The notes under the pieces are model-generated. The model was not told where the DNA came from. It was given only the letters and a program-made list of their open reading frames with translations, and did not search any database. The translations under genes and the position numbers were made by a program. A stretch of 64,000 bases of DNA from Baekduia soli (GTDB lineage: Bacteria > Actinomycetota > Thermoleophilia > Solirubrobacterales > Solirubrobacteraceae), in assembly GCF_007970665.1 (NCBI RefSeq), contig NZ_CP042430.1, positions 3,596,001 through 3,660,000 of the forward strand, given 5' to 3'. Positions 7,822-18,921 of this stretch are shown here, in pieces; positions within the stretch are counted from its first letter, which is position 1, and each line of letters opens with the position of its first letter.

Positions 7822-9045
7822 GTGGCGGCCCGTGAGCGGTACGCGCGGGTGCTCCGCGCGCCGCACGCGCGGGCCCTGCTGCTGGCCGAGATCCCGGCAC
7901 GCCTGCCCATCGGCATCAACGGGCTGGCGCTCGTGCTCTTCATGCGCGAGCACGCGGGCTCCTACGGCGCCGCCGGGGCGGTGGCCGCGGCCTTCGGGGC
8001 CGCGCTGGGCCTGTCCTCGCCGGTGATCGGGCGGCTCATCGACCGCCGCGGGCTGCGCCGGGTCGTGGTCCCCCTGGCCCTCCTGCACGCCGCGGCCATG
8101 GGCGGCCTGGTGGCCTGCGGGGTCAGCGGGGCGCCCGTGTGGGCCTGCGCGCTGCTGGCGATCGCCGCGGGGGCGTTCATCCCGCCGCTGGGCTCGATCT
8201 CGCGCTCGCTGTGGCCGCGCATCCTGCACGGCGAGGCCGACGACCTGCTCGGCACCGCCCTGGCGCTGGAGGGCGTGATGATCGAGCTGGTGTTCACGGT
8301 CGGGCCGCTGCTCGTCGCCGTCATCGCTGCGGCCGCCGACCCCGCCGTGGCGCTCGTGCTCTCGCCGGTGCTGCTGCTGCTGGGCCTGGGCCTGTTCCTC
8401 CTACAGCCGCCCGTCCGGACCTGGGTGATCTCCGAGCACGCGGGCAGCCACGGCCTGCTCGGCGCGCTGCGCTCTCCCGGCATCCGCACGCTCGTGCTGT
8501 GCACGCTGCCGATGGGCTTCTGCTTCGGGGCCATGGAGGTCACGCTGCCCGCGTTCAGCGAGGACCACGGGTCGCGAAACCTGGCAGGCGTGCTCGTGGC
8601 GGTCTGGTCGGTGGGCAGCGCGGTCGGCGGGCTCTGGTACGGCTCGCGGGCCTGGGGCGACGCGCCGGGCCGGCGCTACGCACGGCTGGCCGCCCTGCTG
8701 CCCATCGGCTACCTGCCGCTGGCCGCCGCACCGTCCATCCTCGTCATGGCGCCGCTGGCCCTGCTGGCGGGTGTGTGCATCGCGCCGACGCTGACCGCGG
8801 GCAACCAGATCGCCGGCGACGTCGCCCCCGAGGGCGCCGAGACCGAGGCCTACACCTGGCCGGTGACCTCGCTGGTGCTCGGCCTGGCGATCGGCAACTG
8901 GGCCGCCGGTGCCATCGTCGACGCGGCCGACTGGCGCGCCGCGTTCCTGGTCTCGGCCGGTGGCGCCGGGCTCAGCGCGGTGCTGGCCCTGGCGCGCCAC
9001 CACACCCTGGATCGCCGCGCGGTGATGGTCGCGCCCACCGCCTAG
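7822..9045 (+). CDS. MFS transporter, about 12 membrane segments
   Basis: The 407-residue product is hydrophobic throughout with about twelve predicted membrane helices. It has the MFS loop 2-3 motif in the form SPVIGRLIDRRGLRR near residue 70 (compare GxLaDrxGrr). The N-terminus resembles uncharacterised actinobacterial MFS proteins beginning with a basic amphipathic stretch (ARERYARVLRAPHARALL). Substrate is unknown; efflux is the commonest role of this type. Start is GTG at 7822, three bases after the HD gene stop. Its TAG overlaps the convergent stop of the Cys-rich gene in CTAG. Confidence 0.85.
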   Translation: MAARERYARVLRAPHARALLLAEIPARLPIGINGLALVLFMREHAGSYGAAGAVAAAFGAALGLSSPVIGRLIDRRGLRRVVVPLALLHAAAMGGLVACGVSGAPVWACALLAIAAGAFIPPLGSISRSLWPRILHGEADDLLGTALALEGVMIELVFTVGPLLVAVIAAAADPAVALVLSPVLLLLGLGLFLLQPPVRTWVISEHAGSHGLLGALRSPGIRTLVLCTLPMGFCFGAMEVTLPAFSEDHGSRNLAGVLVAVWSVGSAVGGLWYGSRAWGDAPGRRYARLAALLPIGYLPLAAAPSILVMAPLALLAGVCIAPTLTAGNQIAGDVAPEGAETEAYTWPVTSLVLGLAIGNWAAGAIVDAADWRAAFLVSAGGAGLSAVLALARHHTLDRRAVMVAPTA

Positions 9046-9380
9046 GACGCGGCCTTGTAGCGGCCGCCGCCCCTGGCCCAGTCGTGCAGGTGCTCCAGGC
9101 GGCAGAACGCGTCGGCGATGCGGTGCCGGCCGCGGTGGCGCACGACGAGCACACGCCGCTCGGCGAGGTGGTCGCCGCACAGCGCGCAGCGCCCCAGCGC
9201 GTCGTCGGGCTCGCCGTCGGTGACGATGCGCCCCCGGTCCCAGCTCGCGCCGTGGATGACCCACGGCACGACATGCTCCAGGCGGCAGAAGACGGCCTTG
9301 TGGTCGCTCTCGGGCTCGGCGACTCGGAAGCCGTCGTCGGCTCCGACGCTCGCGGCACACCAGCTGCACTGCTCGGCCAT
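9042..9380 (-). CDS. Small duplicated Cys-rich protein (CxxC ... FCRLEH twice)
   Basis: I do not recognise this 112-residue protein. It consists of two similar halves. Each has a CxxC pair (CSWCAAS near residue 5, CALCGDHLAER near residue 63) followed about 26-30 residues later by the exact hexapeptide FCRLEH. The spacing suggests two small zinc-binding modules, each with ligands from CxxC plus the Cys and/or His of FCRLEH. It is soluble with no signal peptide. I chose the ATG at 9380 over an in-frame GTG at 9404 because a TACCCT hexamer (9391-9396) sits 10 bases before it, matching the window's leaderless pattern. It is convergent with the MFS gene and divergent from the isocitrate-dehydrogenase-like gene. 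Confidence 0.75.
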   Translation of the reverse strand: MAEQCSWCAASVGADDGFRVAEPESDHKAVFCRLEHVVPWVIHGASWDRGRIVTDGEPDDALGRCALCGDHLAERRVLVVRHRGRHRIADAFCRLEHLHDWARGGGRYKAAS

Positions 9381-9426
9381 GACGCCAGGCAGGGTAGCCG
9401 CCACGCCGGAGGACCGGACGACGGGC

Positions 9427-9432
9427 TACCTT
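9427..9432 (+). promoter_or_regulatory. Putative -10 for the isocitrate-dehydrogenase-like gene
   Basis: TACCTT lies 6 bases before the GTG at 9439. On the opposite strand TACCCT at 9391-9396 serves the Cys-rich gene, so this 58-bp gap appears to hold two divergent promoters giving leaderless mRNAs. Confidence 0.4.
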
Positions 9433-9438
9433 CCGGGG

Positions 9439-10548
9439 GTGGCCACCGCACCCCTGACCATCACCATCCTCGAAGGCGACGAGACCGGGCAGGAGCTGCT
9501 CGAGCAGGCGCTCCGCGTCCTGGAGCCCGACGTCGTCGGCCTCCCGATCGTCCTGGAGCGCTTTGACCTCTCGCTGGAGCGCCGCCGCGAGACCGGCAAC
9601 CAGATCGTCCACGACGCCGCGGCCGCGATGCGCGCCTCCGGCCTGGGCATCAAGGCCGCGACGATCACGCCGGAGGGCAAGGACGACGTCGGCTCGCCCA
9701 ACCGCATCGTGCGCGAGGGCGTGGACGGCAAGGTCATCATCCGCACGGGCCGCCGCATCCCCGGCGTCACCCCCATCGCGGGCGTCTACCTGCCGATCTC
9801 GGTGGTGCGCATGGCCGTCGACGACGCCTACGGCGCCAAGCAGTGGCGCGAGGGCCCGGAGGGCGGCGCCGACGAGATCGCCTACCGGACCGAGAAGATC
9901 ACCCGCGGGACGTGCGCCGCGGTCGCCGAGTACGCCTTCCGCACGGCCAAGAAGATGGGCGGCAAGGTCTACGGCGGCCCGAAGTGGACGGTCTCGCCGG
10001 TCTACGAGGGCATGCTCAAGGAGGAGCTCGACGCCGCCGCGCAGCGCCACCCCGACGTCTGGTACCAGCCCGTGCTGATCGACGCGACCTACGCCGGCCT
10101 GGTCTCGGGGGCCGCCGACAGCCCGCTCGTCATCCCGGCGCTCAATCGCGACGGCGACTGCCTCTCGGACCTCGTCATGCCGATGTTCGGCTCCATCGCG
10201 GGGGCCGAGTCGGTCCTCCTGGCCTTCGACGAGGACTTCACCACGCAGGTCGCGATGGCCGAGGCGCCCCACGGCACGGCACCCGCCCTGCTCGGCAAGG
10301 ACATCGCCAACCCCATGGCGATGATCCTGGCCTGCGGCGCGGTCCTCAACTACGCCGCCGACCGGGGCTTGCCGGGCGCCGAGCGCGCCTCGCGGGCGAT
10401 CTACGAGTCCGTCCTGGAGGCCACCGCGACCGGCGTGCGCACCCCCGACCTCGGCGGCCACAGCAGCACCTCGGAGTTCACCACCGACGTCATCGGCCGC
10501 GTGCGGACCAAGCTCGACGTCTGGTCCTCCCTGGGCACGACGGTCTAG
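9439..10548 (+). CDS. Isocitrate/isopropylmalate dehydrogenase family enzyme, probably isocitrate dehydrogenase
   Basis: The 369-residue product belongs to the metal-dependent beta-decarboxylating dehydrogenases. It has an N-terminal LTITILEGDETGQELLE, the substrate loop IIRTGRRIPG, the metal-binding ALNRDGDCLSDLVMPMFGS near residue 235, and EAPHGTAPALLGKDIANPMA near residue 275. The last is closer to isocitrate dehydrogenase (THGTAPKYAG..NP) than to LeuB, and a true leuB is present at 25.5-26.5 kb. It is shorter than the 410-residue E. coli enzyme. NAD versus NADP preference is not clear. Start is GTG 9439, six bases after a TACCTT hexamer. It stands alone, with a palindrome 12 bases past its stop. 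Confidence 0.85.
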   Translation: MATAPLTITILEGDETGQELLEQALRVLEPDVVGLPIVLERFDLSLERRRETGNQIVHDAAAAMRASGLGIKAATITPEGKDDVGSPNRIVREGVDGKVIIRTGRRIPGVTPIAGVYLPISVVRMAVDDAYGAKQWREGPEGGADEIAYRTEKITRGTCAAVAEYAFRTAKKMGGKVYGGPKWTVSPVYEGMLKEELDAAAQRHPDVWYQPVLIDATYAGLVSGAADSPLVIPALNRDGDCLSDLVMPMFGSIAGAESVLLAFDEDFTTQVAMAEAPHGTAPALLGKDIANPMAMILACGAVLNYAADRGLPGAERASRAIYESVLEATATGVRTPDLGGHSSTSEFTTDVIGRVRTKLDVWSSLGTTV

Positions 10549-10560
10549 GCCCGGGCCGGG

Positions 10561-10578
10561 GGCGAGCGTACGTTCGCC
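10561..10578 (+). terminator. Palindrome downstream of the dehydrogenase gene
   Basis: GGCGAGCGTACGTTCGCC is an 18-base near-perfect inverted repeat 12 bases past the stop. It could act as an intrinsic terminator stem, but no U-tract follows and the loop would be short, so a protein-binding site is also possible. Confidence 0.3.
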
Positions 10579-10749
10579 GCGACCGTGCGACGGGCCGCCG
10601 GGCTCGGTGGCCCAGGCGTCGGCCCCGGCGGCGTGCGGACGGGGCGCCGGGTGCAAGATCCCATGCAGGAATCGTGCCCCTATTTGGCTCTGGAGAGCCG
10701 AAAGCCCGCGGCCCCTCGGCCTCCGCGCCCATCCGTCCGCTCGCACTCC

Positions 10750-10771
10750 TACGGTTACGAACACATGTTCT
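10750..10771 (+). promoter_or_regulatory. Putative SOS (LexA) box overlapping a leaderless promoter
   Basis: CGAACACATGTTCT at 10758-10771 matches the Gram-positive/actinobacterial LexA consensus CGAACRNRYGTTYC at all but the last base. A TACGGT hexamer at 10750-10755 lies 9 bases before an ATG at 10765 that sits inside the box. LexA bound here would cover the predicted transcription start. A single site of this length can arise by chance, so confidence is moderate. Confidence 0.4.
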
Positions 10772-11040
10772 CCCCCACCGCAGATCCCCGGCCGGCCAAG
10801 CGCTCCCTGCGTGCGGCCGTCCGGCGTGCCGTCGACCTGGCCGTCGCCTTCGCCACGCTCTCCGATGAGCTGCCGCGCCGCCACGCCGACGACCCTGCGG
10901 AGCACCCCCATCGTGTGCCGCTGCGCGCCCCCTCTCGCGCGCGCCGGCCCGGTGCGGTGGCCCCGCGGGCCCATCGCTGCACGACGCCGCTGGCCCACCG
11001 CCCGCCGGCACGGCGCAGCACCTCATCATCCATGCGGTGA
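10765..11040 (+). CDS. Small basic ORF under a putative SOS box (hypothetical)
   Basis: This 91-codon ORF begins at the ATG inside the LexA-box-like palindrome, with a TACGGT -10-like hexamer 9 bases upstream. The first 40 residues look protein-like, with an amphipathic helix around AAVRRAVDLAVAFATLSDEL. The rest is Arg/Pro/Ala-rich with two cysteines and could be low-complexity frame noise. No membrane segment or family motif is seen. Several actinobacteria have small SOS-induced proteins that block division, but nothing here shows that function. The promoter context is the main argument for it being real. Confidence 0.35.
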   Translation: MFSPTADPRPAKRSLRAAVRRAVDLAVAFATLSDELPRRHADDPAEHPHRVPLRAPSRARRPGAVAPRAHRCTTPLAHRPPARRSTSSSMR

Positions 11041-11227
11041 CTCCTCAAGCGCCCGTCCTGGGAGGCCGGGCGCGGAGACCATGCGAGAGCGAAGTGCCTC
11101 AGCGAGCGGGCCGCCACCAGGCGGCCCGCGGCGCGTCTGGGCCGGGATCGCGCCCGACCCAGACGCGGTCCCGGCCCTCGCTGCCGACCGCGTCTGTCCT
11201 CGCCGGACGGGCGGGTGCCGTCGCCCG

Positions 11228-11583
11228 ATGAGCATCCGCCGAGCCATGTCCGTCGTCGCCACCGAGGATCCGCTGGCGACGCGCCGGTTCTACGAGGATG
11301 TGCTGGGCTTCGAGGTCGCGACGGAGCAGGACGACATGGTCGTGCTGCGCTCACCGACCGTCCCGGCCATACAGCCCATCGTGGGCCTCGGCCACCGCAC
11401 GGCCAGCGACCCCACGTGTTCGAGGGAGACCGCTCCATCGAGGTCGCCGACGTCGATGCGGTCCCCTGCACCGCCTGCGCGCACGGCCTCGCGATCGCGC
11501 GCCCCATCGCCGATGAGCGCGGGGGCGTGCGCCGCTGCCTCGCCGGCGACCCGGGCGACGTGGTCACCATCGGCCACCGCTAG
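11228..11583 (+). pseudogene. Glyoxalase/bleomycin-resistance family gene with a frameshift
   Basis: The N-terminal half (ATG 11228) reads MSIRRAMSVVATEDPLATRR followed by FYEDVLGFEVA, a typical vicinal-oxygen-chelate start, up to about residue 61. The C-terminal half continues in another frame as VFEGDRSIEVADVDAV through a family-like end (GVRRCLAGDPGDVVTIGHR), stopping with TAG at 11581-11583. One extra C in the CCCC run at 11410-11413 would restore a single frame of about 118 codons. It may therefore be a real pseudogene or a base-calling error. Metal-binding residues and substrate cannot be assigned safely. The 187 bases upstream hold no other gene I can support. Confidence 0.6.
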
Positions 11584-11608
11584 CGCAGCACGTGCCCCAC
11601 AACGACGA

Positions 11609-11632
11609 CGAGCCGCCCCGGAGGGCGGCTCG
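11609..11632 (-). terminator. rRNA operon terminator hairpin
   Basis: CGAGCCGCCC-CGGA-GGGCGGCTCG (plus-strand reading) forms a perfect 10-bp stem with a 4-base loop a few bases past the 5S 3' end. On the minus strand it is followed by a T-containing but not T-rich stretch (TCGTCGTTGTG). Confidence 0.75.
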
Positions 11633-11640
11633 TGAAGATA

Positions 11641-11757
11641 AACCGGCGGCGTCCTACTCTCCCGGGCCCTTGCGAGCCAAGTACCATCGGCGCTGAGAGG
11701 CTTAACTGCTCTGTTCGGAATGGGAAGAGGTGTTTCCCTCTCGCTAAAGCCACCGGA
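11641..11757 (-). rRNA. rrf: 5S ribosomal RNA
   Basis: The minus strand carries the 5S core (CCATTCCGAACAGAGCAG and AAGCCTCTCAGCGCCGATGG) with complementary ends (CCGGTGGC near the 5' end, GCCGCCGG near the 3' end). Ends are estimated to within a few bases. It is the last gene of the rRNA operon, about 75 bases after 23S. Confidence 0.93.
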
Positions 11758-11832
11758 AACTCAAGAGAGCTCCCGGCGACCCTCAAAACCGCACAGCCCA
11801 CCACAGGGTATCACCGCAAAGAGATAATAAAA

Positions 11833-14830
<2,998 letters not shown>

Positions 14831-15242
14831 GATCTCGAACGGATCCGCTAAGAGGATCCGCCCGGTGATACCCGTGCCTCCCCGGCTCATCGGATGATGA
14901 AGGGGAGGCAACTGCCTGATCTCGCGTTGGATGAGATCAGGCATGTGGCTGCTGTGCAGTTTTCAAGGGTCGCCGAGAGGTGCGCCCGACGGATGGTCGG
15001 ATGCGGTCTCTCAAAACTCAACAGCATGCACGAGCTCGAGCTCCGCGAGGTGCGGCACCGCACGATGTGTGCGCGGTGGGCTCTCGCAGATGCGAGAGCC
15101 GGCTGGCTCGGCCAGGTTCGGTCGACGTACTAGGCCGCACGGTCGGAAGCCGATGGCTCGCTTCCGTTGCGATCGCCTTGCGGCGAAGACAACGGCCGGC
15201 CACGGCGCCGTGCCGTACGGGTCCCTGTATCGGGACTCCCTA
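14831..15242 (-). other. 16S-23S spacer: no tRNA, several strong hairpins and processing signals
   Basis: The 412-base spacer has no tRNA-like T-arm or acceptor stem on either strand, so tRNA-Ile and tRNA-Ala are absent. It holds a 9-bp stem (14875-14883 with 14902-14910), an 11-bp stem TGCCTGATCTC/GAGATCAGGCA (14913-14923 with 14933-14943), and a 10-bp stem at 15079-15100. The transcript segment CCCTTGAAAACTGCACAG (14953-14969) is the common 23S leader motif. The plus-strand segment at 15013-15029 pairs with the 16S leader at 16979-16995 (17 bp), forming the expected processing stem around 16S. Confidence 0.75.
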
Positions 15243-16790
<1,548 letters not shown>

Positions 16791-17148
16791 GTGATCCGAC
16801 ACACGCTCGAGAGCGCGCGCCGGGGTACGAAGAGCTGTCAAAACCTATGCGGAGGCCCCATACACGGGATGCCCCCAGGTGATGACGGGATTGCTTTCTC
16901 AGACCGTCGCGATCTCCGAGGAGATCCGACGGGTCGAACCTGGACGCACACCTTCGAGCCGGCTGACCCGAAAGGTGCGCATGCTGTTGAGTTTTCAAAG
17001 ACCGTCGCGCCCTGTCGGGAAGGGGTCACCTTCGAAAGGACGCCCCCCAAGGCCGAGGCCTGTTGGGGCGGGATCGAGCAGTTTAGCACCACTCGATGCG
17101 GGGCGTGGGCCCCAGGCCAGGCCTGGCGTTCCTGCTCCGCGGGGCGGC
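16791..17148 (-). other. rRNA leader with antitermination-like and processing elements
   Basis: About 360 bases separate the candidate promoter from 16S and contain no gene. The transcript has CTTTGAAAACTCAACAGCATGC near 17000-16979, a motif common upstream of 16S in Gram-positive bacteria. Its last 17 bases are exactly complementary to the spacer downstream of 16S. A GC-rich hairpin (GCCCCAACAGGCCTCGGCC...GGGGGGC region near 17043-17073) lies further upstream. A TTGACA hexamer occurs at 16837-16842 on the minus strand but without a matching -10. Confidence 0.6.
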
Positions 17149-17179
17149 AGTATAGACACACATCGCGGCGGAATGTCGC
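17149..17179 (-). promoter_or_regulatory. Candidate rRNA operon promoter
   Basis: TATACT at 17149-17154 (minus strand) is the best -10 hexamer in the region, within GTGTGTCTATACTG. The nearest -35-like sequence is GCGACA at 17174-17179 with a long 19-base spacer, so the -35 is weak. Transcription would start near 17142. Confidence 0.55.
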
Positions 17180-17207
17180 CACGTGCCCGGGGCCGGGCTC
17201 GCGGGCC

Positions 17208-17627
17208 CTAGTCGCCGAGGACCTGGACGACGACCGAGCGCTCACGCGGGCGGTCGTCGAAGTCGCAGAGCACGATCTGCTGCCAGGTGCCCAGGGCGAG
17301 CTCGCCGCCCACCAACGGCACGGTCTCCGACGGCCCGATGAGCGCCGCGCGGGCGTGCGCGTGGCCGTTGGTGTCGCCGTTGAGCGCGTCGTGTTCGTAG
17401 CCCGCGCCGGGCGGCAGCAGGCGGTCCAGCAGCGCCCGGAGGTCGGCCACCGCCCCCGGCTCGTACTCGAGCGTGGTGACCGCGGCGGTCGCCCCGCCCA
17501 CGAAGACCACGGCGATCCCGGTTCGAACCCGGCTGCGCGCGACGACGGCGCGGACGCCCTCCGTGAGGTCCAGAACCGCGCCGTGGCCCGGCGTGCTCAG
17601 GCGCAGCTGACCCCCGTGGACCGTCAT
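17208..17627 (-). CDS. YjbQ/UPF0047 family protein
   Basis: The 139-residue product is a single-domain YjbQ protein, recognisable from EYEPGAVADLRALLDRLLPP, the metal-site stretch YEHDALNGDTNGHAHARAAL near residue 78, and LGTWQQIVLCDFDDRPRERS near residue 113. The family forms trimers with a conserved His/Asp site. Some members show weak thiamine-phosphate synthase activity, but the physiological role is unclear. ATG 17627 is nine bases after the tyrS stop, so it is probably co-transcribed with tyrS. It faces away from the rRNA promoter with about 30 bases between. Confidence 0.92.
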   Translation of the reverse strand: MTVHGGQLRLSTPGHGAVLDLTEGVRAVVARSRVRTGIAVVFVGGATAAVTTLEYEPGAVADLRALLDRLLPPGAGYEHDALNGDTNGHAHARAALIGPSETVPLVGGELALGTWQQIVLCDFDDRPRERSVVVQVLGD

Positions 17628-17636
17628 GGCCGCCGG

Positions 17637-18824
17637 CTAGGCCGCCCGCAGCCGCCGGAAGTGACGCTTGCCGACCTGCAGCAGGCCCCCGTCCAGGCGC
17701 TCGGCGGCGACGTCGAGGTCGGCCTCCCCGAGCGCCTCGCCGTCCAGGCGGACGCCGCCCTGGGTCAGCAGCCGGCGCGCCTCGGACCGTGAGCGCCCGA
17801 ACGCGTCGGCGATCAGCGCCGGCAGGTGCACCGGCCGGCCGCCGCTCTCGAAGGCGTGCTCGGGCACGTCGGCGGGGGCGTCGTGGGTGACGAAGAGGCG
17901 GTCGAAGTGCGCCTCGGCGCGCGCGGAAGCCGCCGCGCCGTGGAAGCGCTCCACGATGCCCCGGGCCAGCGCGCGCTTGGCGTCGCGCGGCCCAGTGCCC
18001 TCGGGCGGGCGCGGCACCGCCAGCAGCTCGAACCAGGTGTCCATCGCCGCGTCGGGCAGGCGCATCGTCTTGCCGAACTGCTCCTCGGGGGCCTCGGTGA
18101 CGCCGACGTGGTTGCCCAGCGACTTGGACATCTTCTCCGATCCGTCGATGCCCGGCAGGATCGGCATGGTCAGGATGACCTGCTCGGGCTGCCCGTAGGC
18201 GCGCTGGACGTCGCGCCCCAGCAGCAGGTTGAACGTCTGGTCGGTGCCGCCGAGCTCCACGTCGGACTCCACGGCCACGGAGTCATAGCCCTGCAGCAGC
18301 GGATAGAGCGTCTCGAGGACGGAGATCGGCTGCCGGGCGGCGAAGCGCCGGGCGAAGTCGTCGCGCTCGAGGATCTGGGCCACGGTCGCCACGCGGGCGA
18401 GGCGGAAGAGCTCCTCGGCCGGCATGTCCAGCCACTCGCCGTTGCGCCGGACCTCGAGCAGGTCGGGGTCGTCGCGCAGGACGCTGAAGGCCTGCCGGCG
18501 GTAGGTGTCGGCGTTGGCGTCGATCTCCTCGCCGCTGAGCACGGGCCTCGTGGAGGAGCGCCCGCTCGGGTCGCCGACGCGCGCGGTGTAGTCGCCGACG
18601 ATGAGGACCACCCGGTGGCCGAGGTCCTGGAACTCGCGCAGCTTCTGCAGGACGACGGTGTGGCCCAGGTGGATGTCGGGCGCGGTGGGGTCCAGGCCGA
18701 GCTTGACGCGCAGCGGCCGCCCCGCGGAGCCGGCGAGCGCGAGCTTGTGCGCCAGGCCCCCGTGCGGCAGCGACTGATGGGCGTTGCGCAGCAGCGCCGC
18801 GGCGGTCTCGGGTGGGGTGGCCAT
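17637..18824 (-). CDS. tyrS: Tyrosyl-tRNA synthetase
   Basis: Class I synthetase charging tRNA-Tyr. The 395-residue product has the HIGH-type motif PDIHLGHTVVL near residue 47, DYTARVGDPSGRSS, the tyrosine-site GGTDQTFNLLLGRD near residue 190, and KMSKSLGNHV near residue 230. A C-terminal S4-like domain (SEARRLLTQGGVRLDGE) is present. It resembles the TyrZ-type bacterial enzymes. Start ATG 18824 is preceded by TAGCAT at 18835-18840, ten bases away, indicating a leaderless or nearly leaderless mRNA and no room for a T-box. yjbQ follows nine bases after the stop. Confidence 0.97.
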   Translation of the reverse strand: MATPPETAAALLRNAHQSLPHGGLAHKLALAGSAGRPLRVKLGLDPTAPDIHLGHTVVLQKLREFQDLGHRVVLIVGDYTARVGDPSGRSSTRPVLSGEEIDANADTYRRQAFSVLRDDPDLLEVRRNGEWLDMPAEELFRLARVATVAQILERDDFARRFAARQPISVLETLYPLLQGYDSVAVESDVELGGTDQTFNLLLGRDVQRAYGQPEQVILTMPILPGIDGSEKMSKSLGNHVGVTEAPEEQFGKTMRLPDAAMDTWFELLAVPRPPEGTGPRDAKRALARGIVERFHGAAASARAEAHFDRLFVTHDAPADVPEHAFESGGRPVHLPALIADAFGRSRSEARRLLTQGGVRLDGEALGEADLDVAAERLDGGLLQVGKRHFRRLRAA

Positions 18825-18834
18825 ACGGGGCCCA

Positions 18835-18843
18835 ATGCTAGAG
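18835..18843. promoter_or_regulatory. Overlapping divergent -10 elements, tyrS and pbp
   Basis: On the minus strand TAGCAT (18835-18840) lies 10 bases before the tyrS ATG. On the plus strand TAGAGT (18838-18843) overlaps it and could start a transcript about 70 bases before the penicillin-binding protein ATG. If both are used, the promoters are mutually exclusive. Confidence 0.4.
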
Positions 18844-18921
18844 TCAGGGCGCGTCTCCGGGGCTCGCGCCGCCGCCCGGACACGCCTCCGTGCCGCGCCG
18901 TCCTCCCAGGCGCCACCTCGC

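Noticed and set aside
8401-10998. 865-codon open frame on the minus strand
   Set aside because: It runs antisense through the MFS, Cys-rich and dehydrogenase genes, all of which have clear protein motifs. Long antisense frames are expected at this GC content.
14831-15242. tRNA-Ile or tRNA-Ala in the 16S-23S spacer
   Set aside because: No T-arm consensus, anticodon arm or acceptor pairing found on either strand.
16821-16845. Second rRNA promoter (TTGACA at 16837-16842)
   Set aside because: No acceptable -10 at 16-18 bases downstream.
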